The position numbers were made by a program, and so were the translations under genes. A stretch of 35,925 nt of DNA from a virus, in IMG/VR virus record IMGVR_UViG_3300035670_000710, positions 1 to 35,925 of that record. The stretch is one strand, 5' to 3'. The notes below the pieces were generated by a model, which was not told where the DNA came from, ran no database searches, and saw only the letters and a list, made by a program, of their open reading frames with translations. This document shows, one piece after another, positions 27,787 to 35,791 of the stretch. The stretch's first letter is position 1. Every line of letters begins with the position of its first letter.

Positions 27787-29504
27787 GGCACCCATCCCTG
27801 CGCCACGGCGTCGGGGTTTCGGCGCTTGAAGACCGCCTTTCCGCGCTCGTTGGCTTCTGGGTTCTGCTGTCGGCGGTAGCACTCATCCGAGGCCGCGCCC
27901 GTGAACAGCGGGTGGTCGTGGTAGAACTTGATGTGCCGCCCGTCCTGCACCACGCCATCGCGGTAGGCGCGGAAGGAAAACTCGGTGTCCGACCAATAGC
28001 CGTCGTATTCCGGGCACAGCAACCACTCGCGGCCAAGCCACCACCGCCAGTTAAAAGTCATGATGGTCATGAGCTTTTGCCCTGGCTGGTCGAAACCATC
28101 GGAAACGTGCAGCACAGTCGGCGCGTCCATGTGTGGCTTCATGGCTTGGATGATCTGCTCGTCCCAGCCGTGGGGCGGGTAAACGTCCGACTGCGCCATG
28201 ATGAAGATGCGCGCGCCCGATGCGGTGGCCGCGCGGGAGGCGGCGTTGTAGTTGGCGACCGCGCTGCTGTGACCTTCGGGCACTGCTTGGGCGAGGCCGT
28301 GCGGGTAGTGCTTGAGCTCGTCGACAATCTCGGTATCGCTTTCGCAGATGCCAAAATAGTAAGCCACCCTTTCGGGGTTGGCCGCGCGTTCCAGCCACAT
28401 ATTGCGGACCTCAATGTCTTTGGCTCCCCTGCCCGCCGGATGGCCCACGGCAATGCGCGGCTTGAGGCGTTTGAGCCATTCTTTGCGTAGGCGCTCGGCT
28501 TCTTTGGTGTTGCCCGCTTTGGCAAGGGCCAGCGTCTTTAAGTCGTGCGCCCGCCAGCCGTAGAGGGACGCATCGTGCGTCCAGCTTGGTTCGTCGGGCA
28601 TGGGTTGGGCCTCCATTGCATTGGCGTAGGCCAGCGCCTTGGTGGCCTTGCCGCGTGCGAGGTGCATCTTGGCGAGTTCGGCGTAGCCTTCGCGGCGCCA
28701 CGGCATGAGGCGCACGGCTTCCAGCAGCGGGCGTTCGGCCTCGTCCACATCGGCAATCCAGCGGCCAATGGTTTGGTAGGCCACAAACTTTTCTTCGTCG
28801 CCTAGATCGTCGCGGCCCGTGGCGACAATCGCGGCTTGCATGGCGACAGGGATGTCCTGCTGCACTTCGCACTCGCGGAACAGAAACCACCACTCGCGGC
28901 CCGTGCGCTCTTCGGGCGGCACCGCTTCAAGGATGCGGCGGTTGCGCGTCACGCTGCTGCGCTTGTTGTTGTGCGGCAGATGGATCACCTGCAACTCAGG
29001 CGACCATGTGAGCTTGCTGCCGGGCTTGTGCTCGATGTCCTCGTGGACGGCGTTGATCCATTTGTCGTAGGCGCTGGCCCTGAGCAGTCGCACGCGGCGG
29101 GCGTAACTGCCGCTGGCGCTGGTCACATAAGGTGCGTAGATCACATCGGCTTCGGGGTCTTTGCCCTCGCGCAACATCCGCAGGACCGCCGCGCCCGTGT
29201 CGCCCAGCAGATCATCGCAGTCGGCCCACATGAGGTAGTCGGTGCCTTTGGGGGCCAAGGCGAAGCTCTGGTTGCGGGCGGCGGCGAAATTATCAACGTG
29301 CTCCCATTGGTGGTCGGTCGCGTTGAGATATTCGCCCGTGAGGCATCCGCGCTCTTTGGCAATGTCGAGCGTGGCATCGGGCTGCGCCGTGCCGATGGCG
29401 CGGACTACGGAAACGGAATCAACGTGCGGCTGGAACGAGTCCAGAAAGCGGCAAATCATGTCCGCTTCGTTGCCTACGATGATACCGAGATGAACTTTGG
29501 CCAC
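27783..29504 (-). CDS. Two-domain glycosyltransferase with TPR-like middle
   Basis: A 573-residue protein. The N-terminal GT2 domain starts VAKVHLGIIVGNEADMICRF and has ADCDD (94-98) as DxD motif, resembling SunS-like GT2 enzymes. A central part (about 255-375) of helical repeats (YAELAKMHLARGKATKALAY) looks TPR-like. The C-terminal third has a second GT-A-like unit (FIMAQSDVYPPHGWDEQII, YWSDTEFSFRAYRDG). GTG at 29504 is chosen because the longer frame from 29582 would translate through a strong hairpin. It lies between the capsid and joining-protein genes, so virion decoration is likely. Confidence 0.75.
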   Translation of the reverse strand: MAKVHLGIIVGNEADMICRFLDSFQPHVDSVSVVRAIGTAQPDATLDIAKERGCLTGEYLNATDHQWEHVDNFAAARNQSFALAPKGTDYLMWADCDDLLGDTGAAVLRMLREGKDPEADVIYAPYVTSASGSYARRVRLLRASAYDKWINAVHEDIEHKPGSKLTWSPELQVIHLPHNNKRSSVTRNRRILEAVPPEERTGREWWFLFRECEVQQDIPVAMQAAIVATGRDDLGDEEKFVAYQTIGRWIADVDEAERPLLEAVRLMPWRREGYAELAKMHLARGKATKALAYANAMEAQPMPDEPSWTHDASLYGWRAHDLKTLALAKAGNTKEAERLRKEWLKRLKPRIAVGHPAGRGAKDIEVRNMWLERAANPERVAYYFGICESDTEIVDELKHYPHGLAQAVPEGHSSAVANYNAASRAATASGARIFIMAQSDVYPPHGWDEQIIQAMKPHMDAPTVLHVSDGFDQPGQKLMTIMTFNWRWWLGREWLLCPEYDGYWSDTEFSFRAYRDGVVQDGRHIKFYHDHPLFTGAASDECYRRQQNPEANERGKAVFKRRNPDAVAQGWVP

Positions 29505-29612
29505 TGGAAATAGAAAGGGCCACGGCGAGTGGAACCGTGACCCTTCGGGTCGAAACCCAGATGGAAACTCCCGGCGGGCCACTCAATCCGCCGGGAGATG
29601 AACACACGAGCC
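29505..29612 (-). terminator. Hairpin cluster after capsid gene
   Basis: The 108-base gap holds a perfect ten-base-pair hairpin, CTCCCGGCGG-N10-CCGCCGGGAG (29568-29597), just after the capsid stop codon, a smaller GACCC-TTC-GGGTC, and a CACGG...CCGTG repeat. No T run follows. Such a strong stem suits partial termination or 3'-end protection that keeps capsid mRNA abundant while lowering glycosyltransferase expression. Confidence 0.6.
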
Positions 29613-30461
29613 TTAGATGATGAGCGCGCAGGTGCCGCTGGTCAGACCGGCTGCCGATCCGAACATAACTTCACAGGAGGCGGTCACCGTGCGGGTGGAC
29701 TGGCTGGCTGTGATGTTATACATGATCGTCATGCCCAACTGGTCGAGCGTCACGGAATCCGAGACGTAGAGCAGGTTGGCGACCGCCGGGTCGATCGGAG
29801 GCATGGCCGAGGCCACCGCCACCGCTTCGGGCGAGCAGGCGAAACCGTCGAGGCCAGTGACCGCGCCAGAGAAGCTGTTGGCGTAGTAGATGCCCTGGTC
29901 GAATCCGTAGGCTCCGTTCTGGAGCGGCAGGAAGTCGGCGTTGGTGGGGATCAACTTGCTGTAGATCTCCGGGGTCACAACCAAGCCCTTGCGGTCGGCC
30001 TTGCTGATGGCACTCCAGAGAGTCGCCAAGTGGCCGCTGCCGGGCGTGATGGTGGTCGTGGTGACCGTGGCCGCGCCGAAATTGACCGTGGTGATCGGAG
30101 TGATCGCCACCGAGAAAATCTTGTCGGCGAGCGCGTTGAGATTGATGCGGACCAAGTTTTCCAGACGGTGACCGTTGGCGAGCTCGGCTTGGGTGATGCC
30201 GAAGAACTGCGCGTAGTGGTCGAGCGTCACGGTGGCCTTGCCAACGGTGACGTTGGAAGCCGGCGTGAAGTCGGTCGGGTTGGTCGAGGTGGCCGAGGTG
30301 TCGGTCACGAGGGGCACCTGGATGGTGTCCTTGGGCTTGCGGACTTCATTGCTGAAATCCGTGCTGAAGATGCGAAGCGGGGCGAGCCGGTTGGCCAGCA
30401 CAGTTTGCACCTGTTCCGAGATCGTCGCTACAACGAGCGCTGAGTCGAAGACGTTTGCCAT
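29613..30461 (-). CDS. Major capsid protein
   Basis: A 282-residue protein. MANVFDSALVVATISEQVQT, PKDTIQVPLVTDTSATSTNP, FGITQAELANGHRLENLVRI and the end QSTRTVTASCEVMFGSAAG fit a HK97-fold coat protein of the P22-coat-like group. Position right after the protease/scaffold gene supports this. It has its own unstructured A/C-rich leader (30462-30513) and a strong hairpin after its stop, both expected for the most abundant virion protein. Confidence 0.85.
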   Translation of the reverse strand: MANVFDSALVVATISEQVQTVLANRLAPLRIFSTDFSNEVRKPKDTIQVPLVTDTSATSTNPTDFTPASNVTVGKATVTLDHYAQFFGITQAELANGHRLENLVRINLNALADKIFSVAITPITTVNFGAATVTTTTITPGSGHLATLWSAISKADRKGLVVTPEIYSKLIPTNADFLPLQNGAYGFDQGIYYANSFSGAVTGLDGFACSPEAVAVASAMPPIDPAVANLLYVSDSVTLDQLGMTIMYNITASQSTRTVTASCEVMFGSAAGLTSGTCALII

Positions 30462-30513
30462 ATTATTTTATTTTCTGGTTGGTTGTTGGTTGGTTTTTCT
30501 TTGGCTGCTGGCC
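30462..30513 (-). promoter_or_regulatory. Unstructured leader before the capsid gene
   Basis: On the minus strand the 52-base leader is AAACCAACCAAC-type repeats followed by an A+T-rich tract (AGAAAATAAAATAAT) directly before ATG. It is nearly free of G in its last 40 bases, so it cannot fold and has no Shine-Dalgarno site. Such open A/C/U leaders favour ribosome access on abundant late mRNAs. It resembles the AC-rich leaders at 681, 6606 and 8432. Confidence 0.45.
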
Positions 30514-30921
30514 TTAGAAATTCTTGGCGTTGCGAGCGCGGAGGATGGCGCTCTTGTTCGCGGAAAAGATTTGCGCCACGCGCTTCCAGTCCTTCGCCTC
30601 GCTGGCAGCTTTGAACTGCTCCACGGGGTCTTCGGAGGCGACGGCGTTGCTGGCGACGGCTTCGCTACCCTTGGCGGCGAGCGCGATTTCCAGTTCGGCC
30701 ACCTTGGCGGAGAGCGCGGAAAGCTCGGCGGATTCGGCAGCGGGAGCGGCCTCTTCGGATTTCACTTCCTCGGCCACAACTTCGGCCTCGGCGGGTTCGG
30801 ATTTGTCGGCGGCGATGGCCGCAACGGTTTCCTCAAGTTTGCTGACAACAGCGGAAAGCGCCTCGATGGCGGCTTTGGCATCAAACTGAGCCTCGTTGTT
30901 TTCGATAGACGCTTCGGTCAT
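30514..30921 (-). CDS. Predicted nested scaffold protein (internal start)
   Basis: In-frame 135-residue product beginning at Met153 of the protease, MTEASIENNEAQFDAKAAIE. The start is preceded by TTGACACCCCGCAGGAGGGC, which combines TTGACA at spacer 14 with the AGGGC-ATG core found before other late genes, plus an added GGAG. Lambda makes its scaffold Nu3 from an internal start in the protease gene C in the same way. The product would be acidic and coiled-coil. Confidence 0.5.
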   Translation of the reverse strand: MTEASIENNEAQFDAKAAIEALSAVVSKLEETVAAIAADKSEPAEAEVVAEEVKSEEAAPAAESAELSALSAKVAELEIALAAKGSEAVASNAVASEDPVEQFKAASEAKDWKRVAQIFSANKSAILRARNAKNF

Positions 30922-31377
30922 GCCCTCCTGCGGGGTGTCAACTGCCACGGGCTCGGTGCCCGCGCGGAAAACTCCGTCCTTGTTCGCGGCGGGGCGGCTT
31001 ACAAGGTCAACGCTGACCAAGCTCTCGACGCGGGCGAAACGCTGCTCGCCAACTTCTTCGGGCTTGCCGCTGAAAGTCATGGAAAACCCGACGCGGCCCG
31101 GCGCTTTGCTCAGGATCTCCGCGTAAAACTCAGCCTGAGGGTGGGCCGAAAGCAGTTCCAAGTCGGCGCGCAGTTGGTCTTCCTCAATTCGGAAGTTGTT
31201 GAGAAGGCCGATTAGCGAGTCGATGGACTCGTCGTGATCGACGAACACTTTGACCGGGCTGCCGGCCAAACCTGCCTGCTCTGCCTGGAGCAGCGTCACA
31301 TCGTCCACAAACATCTCGTGGCCGAGCGCGGGGCCAACGGTGGCCACGCTGATGCCGTCAAATTTGAGTTCCGCCAT
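30514..31377 (-). CDS. Prohead protease fused to scaffold domain
   Basis: A 287-residue protein. The protease part (about 1-140) has VFVDHDESID with catalytic His48, NNFRIEEDQLRADLELL, GRVGFSMTF with catalytic Ser99, and RVESLVSVDLVSRPAANKDG, the pattern of HK97-type prohead proteases. The C-terminal part (about 153-287) is acidic and Ala/Glu-rich with coiled coil (AIEALSAVVSKLEETVAAIA), typical of a scaffold (delta) domain. An internal ATG at 30921 carries the recurring TTGACA start element, so a free scaffold is likely. The gene itself follows a TTGACA element with 15-base spacer. Confidence 0.85.
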   Translation of the reverse strand: MAELKFDGISVATVGPALGHEMFVDDVTLLQAEQAGLAGSPVKVFVDHDESIDSLIGLLNNFRIEEDQLRADLELLSAHPQAEFYAEILSKAPGRVGFSMTFSGKPEEVGEQRFARVESLVSVDLVSRPAANKDGVFRAGTEPVAVDTPQEGMTEASIENNEAQFDAKAAIEALSAVVSKLEETVAAIAADKSEPAEAEVVAEEVKSEEAAPAAESAELSALSAKVAELEIALAAKGSEAVASNAVASEDPVEQFKAASEAKDWKRVAQIFSANKSAILRARNAKNF

Positions 31378-31398
31378 ATAGGCGGCGGCTCATGTCAA
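31378..31398 (-). promoter_or_regulatory. TTGACA start element before protease gene
   Basis: TTGACA, 15-base spacer TGAGCCGCCGCCTAT, then ATG at 31377. Here the TGA within TTGACA is the portal gene's stop codon (31395-31397). Confidence 0.35.
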
Positions 31399-32924
31399 GC
31401 GTCCACCTTGGCGGGCGTCTTCTTGCGCTTGTAAATCCGTTTCTTTTTGCGGGCGCGGGCGGAAAGTTCGGTCGGCGTTTCTTCCGACTGCATTTGCTCC
31501 GGGGTGGAGGCGGGCGGAGTTGAACCGCCGTCCCCTGTGGGCACAGGGTCGATAACCGTCGCCCCCTCGGTGCGCTCGACGCCGACCACCACGCCAAGCT
31601 CGGCGGCAAACTGACGTTCGGCGGCGATCTCTTGCATGGCCGTTTTCCAATCCAAGCCCTGTTCGCCAAAGAAGTCGGCAAGGGTCATCAGTCCCGCCTT
31701 CACATCGTCGCGGCGGGCTTGGGCTTCGCGGCCCACGTCCACGGTGATCGAGCGCGGCGTCTGCCAATGCACGCGCCGCCAGTTCGGGTTCATCGGCAAC
31801 TGCCCGGAGCGGACGGCGTTGGCGATGGCGTAGTTCCACAACTTGCCAAGGAAGGAGGAGATAAGAACGTCCTGCCGCGCGGCAAAGGCGCGGGCGGCTT
31901 TTTGGATGATGAAACGCTGGGCCACGCCACCGACTGCGGAGGTGTCCCAGATAAATTCGTAAGGCAGGCCAAGACCCAGCGCGGCGGCGCGGATATACTG
32001 CTCCAGATGCGCGTCCAACTTTTCGTTGGGGCGGTTCATCATAAAACTCTCGATGCGCTCGGTGGCCTTGAGGCGCGGGATCATGCCGCCGCTGAAGACA
32101 GTTTCGCGGGTCAGGGTTTCGCCGGCATTCTTGGACAGATCGCCAAAGAAGCCCTCGGCCCCCACGCCGCCTTGCGCGTTCTGCACCACAAGCCCGATGC
32201 TGCTGCCGATCTTGGCGGCCTGCATCTCAAAGCGGAGCAACTCGTCGCGGTCCAAAAGGTTATTCAGCGCCACGGCCACGGCGGGATACCCGCGCACTTG
32301 GTCGGGGCGTTCGGGCTCGTAGACGTGCAGCATCAGATCCGCTTGGATGCGGCGGCTGGTGCGGTTGCTGAAAGTGTCGCCCTCGACCACATGATAAGCC
32401 AGCGGACGCGCAAAGCGGTCTAGGCTTACGCCATCCACAATCTCGTCGGCCTTGTCGGGCGGGTTGGCGACCCTGTGGGACTCGACCACTTGCACGGCGG
32501 GCGTACCGTCGCGCTTGTTGGTGAGGATGCAAAAGATTTCGCCGTCACGGTCTACGGCCTCGCTGACCAGCACTTGCAGGCGGCGCATATCGTGCCGCCC
32601 GCTGATTTCGGGCGACTTGCTCCACTCGTCCCACCACGCCTCGGCAGCGTCATCCCATGCGGGGTCGCCGCTGTTGGCCTGCGGGGCAATGCCGGCGCCG
32701 ACCGAGTAGGTGGCCTTGTCGCGGATGGCCGAGCGAACGATGGCGTTGTTGTAGAAGAGTTTGCGCGACAGACCGAGCAGACGGGTGCGGTCGCCGTTGG
32801 AAATATCGACCTTGCTGTCCTGCGCTTGGGTCCAGACGTAGGACCGCTCCTCGGGGCGCCAGTTGGACGCCTCGACCATGCGCTGAAAACCGAATTGCTT
32901 GGCAATTTTATCGACCAGTTTCAT
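31395..32924 (-). CDS. Portal protein, lambda gpB type
   Basis: A 509-residue portal of the lambda family. LGLSRKLFYNNAIVRSAIRD, ATYSVGAGIAPQANSGDPAW and DEWSKSPEISGRHDMRRLQV are diagnostic N-terminal blocks; VSEAVDRDGEIFCIL, LMLHVYEPERPDQVRGYPAV and AALGLGLPYEFIWDTSAVGG are conserved later ones. The C-terminus is Thr/Pro- and Lys/Arg-rich (RARKKKRIYKRKKTPAKV). The start at 32924 is chosen because it lies two bases from the connector stop (32926) and opens with MKLVDKIAKQFGF; an ATG at 32981 lies inside that gene. Confidence 0.93.
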   Translation of the reverse strand: MKLVDKIAKQFGFQRMVEASNWRPEERSYVWTQAQDSKVDISNGDRTRLLGLSRKLFYNNAIVRSAIRDKATYSVGAGIAPQANSGDPAWDDAAEAWWDEWSKSPEISGRHDMRRLQVLVSEAVDRDGEIFCILTNKRDGTPAVQVVESHRVANPPDKADEIVDGVSLDRFARPLAYHVVEGDTFSNRTSRRIQADLMLHVYEPERPDQVRGYPAVAVALNNLLDRDELLRFEMQAAKIGSSIGLVVQNAQGGVGAEGFFGDLSKNAGETLTRETVFSGGMIPRLKATERIESFMMNRPNEKLDAHLEQYIRAAALGLGLPYEFIWDTSAVGGVAQRFIIQKAARAFAARQDVLISSFLGKLWNYAIANAVRSGQLPMNPNWRRVHWQTPRSITVDVGREAQARRDDVKAGLMTLADFFGEQGLDWKTAMQEIAAERQFAAELGVVVGVERTEGATVIDPVPTGDGGSTPPASTPEQMQSEETPTELSARARKKKRIYKRKKTPAKVDA

Positions 32925-32925
32925 T

Positions 32926-33186
32926 TCAATAAACCCCGTATTGCGCGCGGCTGGCGCGGTCGTTGCCGATGTCTCCGGCATTGATCGCCAAGGCCGTCTC
33001 GATGAGGCCGAGCATTTCCCAAGCGTCGTAGCTTTTCTGAAGCGTCACCGACCGACCGCCGACGCTGCTTGACAGGACGAATGCTTGTGAGGCGCCACCC
33101 GCGAGGATTTGCGCTTTGCAGGAGGCTTTTAGCTGGGAGAGTTCGGCGCTGGTAAAAACAGAAGCCAGCAGGGACGCATCGGTCAT
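32926..33186 (-). CDS. gpW-like head-tail connector
   Basis: An 86-residue protein. LSQLKASCKAQILAGGASQA then RSVTLQKSYDAWEMLGLIET matches the small alpha/beta gpW family (two helices with a beta hairpin) that sits beneath the portal in lambda-type heads. Location directly before the portal gene is as in lambda, where W lies between A and B. Its start carries the clearest TTGACA element. Confidence 0.75.
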   Translation of the reverse strand: MTDASLLASVFTSAELSQLKASCKAQILAGGASQAFVLSSSVGGRSVTLQKSYDAWEMLGLIETALAINAGDIGNDRASRAQYGVY

Positions 33187-33206
33187 GCCCTCGCGGGCTG
33201 TGTCAA
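33187..33206 (-). promoter_or_regulatory. TTGACA start element before gpW-like gene
   Basis: TTGACA, spacer CAGCCCGCGAGGGC, then ATG at 33186. The spacer ending CCCGCGAGGGC-ATG is identical to that of the tail tube gene. TGA within it is the stop codon of the lipoprotein gene. Confidence 0.4.
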
Positions 33207-33568
33207 GGGGCGCGTTGTTTTACAAAGCGGACGCCGCTTTTTTTGAATTCGGGCGATTCTACTGTCAGCAAATCGCCATTGGGCTCGACGGTAAATTTTC
33301 CAATCACGTCCTCGGCAAAGTCTTTATCCCCATCTTTTCGGACTTTTACGGTCACGATGCCTGCGGCGAAATCCCAAGAACCCTCATAATCTGTCGTGGA
33401 CACCTCAAAAACGTCCAAAACCATTTTGGCCTTGGCCGCTCCCGACGATTGTAGGTCATAGCTGTAAAGCATCCCATCGGTGGAATAAGTATAGACACCG
33501 CTTAAATCTGGTCGGCGGTCGCACGAAGCAATCGCAAACAAAATGAGGATCAGGCTAATTGCTTTCAT
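33203..33568 (-). CDS. Lipoprotein moron
   Basis: A 121-residue predicted lipoprotein: MKAISLILILFAIASCDRRP has a hydrophobic signal and lipobox A-I-A-S-C with Cys16. Asp at +2 would keep it in the inner membrane by the E. coli Lol rule. The mature part is a small beta-rich domain (DLSGVYTYSTDGMLYSYDLQ; EGSWDFAAGIVTVKVRKDGD). It sits between the terminase and connector genes, where structural phages have no lipoprotein, and its DNA is more A+T-rich than both neighbours. Phage-encoded lipoproteins commonly block superinfection (for example T5 Llp, in the outer membrane), which is the best guess. It overlaps the end of the TerL gene by 14 bases. Confidence 0.7.
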   Translation of the reverse strand: MKAISLILILFAIASCDRRPDLSGVYTYSTDGMLYSYDLQSSGAAKAKMVLDVFEVSTTDYEGSWDFAAGIVTVKVRKDGDKDFAEDVIGKFTVEPNGDLLTVESPEFKKSGVRFVKQRAP

Positions 33569-35225
33569 TGGTTGCCCGATATTGAGCCATGATTGAATCA
33601 ATAAGAACAAGGCACATCTTCTCGCAGTCGGCCAAGTGGTTCGGCCCAAGGCGCTGCCACTTGGCCTCGCCGTCTTTTTCGATCAGCGCCTCGCCCTGCA
33701 ACTGCGAAACATAATCCTTAGCAATGTCGCGCGGCAAATGCCAACGCCCCCGCCCGTCGCGCAAGATGTCGTGGTAAAGCCGCGCCTGCCAGAAGTGCGC
33801 GTCGAATTGCACCGCCCAAAGCACCGCCCCGCCCGACACGATTTGCTGGAACTTGTAGGGCTCGCGTAGTCCCTGGCTGACGGTGCGACCCTTGGCCGCG
33901 ACAAATAGCCCGCCCGACTTGGCCACGAAGTCGTAAACGCCCGCCGGGGTCTTGGCCGCGTAGCCCGCATCCACAATACCCCGATAGCATTTGTAGTGCT
34001 TGAACTTGTCCATGACGCCGTCCCATCCGACCATCGCCCCGTAATCGAGGAGGTAACTGCTCCCGTCTTCGTGCAGTTCGCGCACAATCCACCACATCTC
34101 GGTCTGCTGAACGTCGATGGACATTAGCCGCCCGATCACTTTGCCTTCGGGCGCGGCGCCCATCGTGTAACGCGGCGAGGCGTCCACGCGGTCGCGGATC
34201 ATTTGTGTCGTGATAAGCGCCCCGTCAGGTTTCCACGGCAAGGCGAGCTCGCGGTTGTTGAAGTCTTGCAGCCCTCCCGGCGCATCGCGGTCTTGTAAGA
34301 ACTTGACCGCCAAGTCGGCCCACTTGCGCCACGGCGCGTAGAGTGAGGAAAGGTGGTAGCTGCGCCGCCCCGGCTCGGCGGCAAGCTCTGTGGCTCGCCA
34401 CTCGCCACGCTCCAGCATGGCGGGCTTGTCGGCCTCGGTGTGCCCGTGACCGCAAGCAGGACAGACGCACCGCGCCGTCTCGGCCACCTTGGTCATGTCC
34501 CAGCCATCATCCTGTTTGGCCGTCTCGTCCCAGCGAATGTGTTCCCATTGCAGCGCCCACGCTTCACCGCAGCCAAGGCAGGGCACGAAGTATTTGCGCT
34601 GGTCGCCCTTCAGCCATTCAGTCCAGATTGCCGCGTCCTCGTAAGTCGGGGTCGAGGTGGTGACGATAATGTGTTGCGGATAGGTCGCCACGCGGGCCTC
34701 GGCCAACTGCAACGGCGCGGACTCTTTGCCGCCTTTGGCAGGGAACTTGTCGAGCTCGTCCATGCACAGGGCGGCAATGGAGCGCGAGGAAAGCGAGGCC
34801 GGCGAGTTGCTGCCCGTAAACCACACGCTCATGCGGTCAAAGTGCTGTTCCAGTAGGCGATACTTGTCCGGGTCGGCTTGCTTGTGACGGGCCAACGTCG
34901 GGTTTTGGTCTATCAGCGGCATCCACCGCGTCTCGGAAAATGACCGCGCCAAGTGCGTGGAGGGCATGACCCAAAGGCACGGCGCCGGGGCCACGTCGAG
35001 TTTGTAAGCCATGCCCACGATGATGGCCGTGGTTTTGCTGGTCTGCGCGCCCCACACCAACGCCAACCGCCGCACCCGCTCGTCGGCAAAGCATTCCAAG
35101 ACCTCCCGCACATACGGCGTGCGCTGGGTGAGGTAGCTGCCGGGCTTGTTGGTGATGCGCTCCGAAAGCTTCAGATTTGCCTCGGCCCACGCCACCACGC
35201 CGGGCTTTGGCGGCGTGAGTGTCAC
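33555..35225 (-). CDS. Terminase large subunit, lambda gpA type
   Basis: A 556-residue packaging motor. From the proposed start: ANLKLSERITNKPGSYLTQR and TPYVREVLECFADERVRRLA lead to the ATPase site GAQTSKTT (59-66, Walker A variant) and CMDELDKFP (Walker B, about 154-162). A Cys4 zinc ribbon (CLGCGEAW ... CVCPACGHGH) and the nuclease segment RLMSIDVQQTEMWW, VDAGYAAKTP follow, as in GpA-family terminases. GTG at 35225 is chosen because it lies 26 bases after the TerS stop and begins VTLTPPKPGVVAWAE; the frame is open upstream to 35798 but is Gly-rich shadow of TerS. Confidence 0.93.
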   Translation of the reverse strand: MTLTPPKPGVVAWAEANLKLSERITNKPGSYLTQRTPYVREVLECFADERVRRLALVWGAQTSKTTAIIVGMAYKLDVAPAPCLWVMPSTHLARSFSETRWMPLIDQNPTLARHKQADPDKYRLLEQHFDRMSVWFTGSNSPASLSSRSIAALCMDELDKFPAKGGKESAPLQLAEARVATYPQHIIVTTSTPTYEDAAIWTEWLKGDQRKYFVPCLGCGEAWALQWEHIRWDETAKQDDGWDMTKVAETARCVCPACGHGHTEADKPAMLERGEWRATELAAEPGRRSYHLSSLYAPWRKWADLAVKFLQDRDAPGGLQDFNNRELALPWKPDGALITTQMIRDRVDASPRYTMGAAPEGKVIGRLMSIDVQQTEMWWIVRELHEDGSSYLLDYGAMVGWDGVMDKFKHYKCYRGIVDAGYAAKTPAGVYDFVAKSGGLFVAAKGRTVSQGLREPYKFQQIVSGGAVLWAVQFDAHFWQARLYHDILRDGRGRWHLPRDIAKDYVSQLQGEALIEKDGEAKWQRLGPNHLADCEKMCLVLIDSIMAQYRATNESN

Positions 35226-35251
35226 CTCATGCCCTGCGGCCCAGGCTTCGG

Positions 35252-35791
35252 CTAACCCTTCGCGGTCGCCTCCGACAAGGACGGCGGCAGGGTCGCTAAG
35301 TGCTTCCGCAGCATCGAGGTCGCCTGCTCGCCCCACGGGAAGGTCGAGAAATCCTGCACCAGCGCCGAGATCAGCCCACGGATCGCCGTCACCGTCTCCT
35401 GCTTGTTCAAGGTGGCCTTGGTCATCGCCAGAAATTGCCCCAACTCCTGCTCGGCCTGCGCCACGGCCTTTCGGCTGTCGCGCCACGCGCCGGCCAGTTC
35501 GGCTACGGTTCGGCTGTTTACCTCGTCCGCGCCGCTTGCCGCCTTCCATAGTTGATAGTGACGGATCTCCCCCTCCGCCGCTCGGTCCAGCCGCGCCTTC
35601 GGCCCCAGCGCCGGGTTGCTGCTGGCCGTGGGCGCCGAGACGTTGCCCGACTTCCGCCGCCGGATGTTTGCCGCCACCCATGCCTGCGCCGCCTCCACCG
35701 AGTCGGTCGGCATCCCTTGGGCCTTCCAGAGCGACACGCTGGTCTGGTTGGAGCCCAGCGCCTTGGCGAGTTGTATCTGGGTCAGGGCCAT
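35252..35791 (-). CDS. Terminase small subunit, Nu1-like
   Basis: A 179-residue protein. The N-terminal winged-helix-like unit LTQIQLAKALGSNQTSVSLW then KAQGMPTDSVEAAQAWVAAN is the DNA-binding module of Nu1-type terminases (helix-turn-helix, then a short wing and W-x-A-x-N). The rest is helical (ELAGAWRDSRKAVAQAEQEL), suiting oligomerisation and contact with TerL. It is the first late gene and directly faces the repeat-containing region at the window end, as Nu1 faces cosB. Confidence 0.85.
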   Translation of the reverse strand: MALTQIQLAKALGSNQTSVSLWKAQGMPTDSVEAAQAWVAANIRRRKSGNVSAPTASSNPALGPKARLDRAAEGEIRHYQLWKAASGADEVNSRTVAELAGAWRDSRKAVAQAEQELGQFLAMTKATLNKQETVTAIRGLISALVQDFSTFPWGEQATSMLRKHLATLPPSLSEATAKG

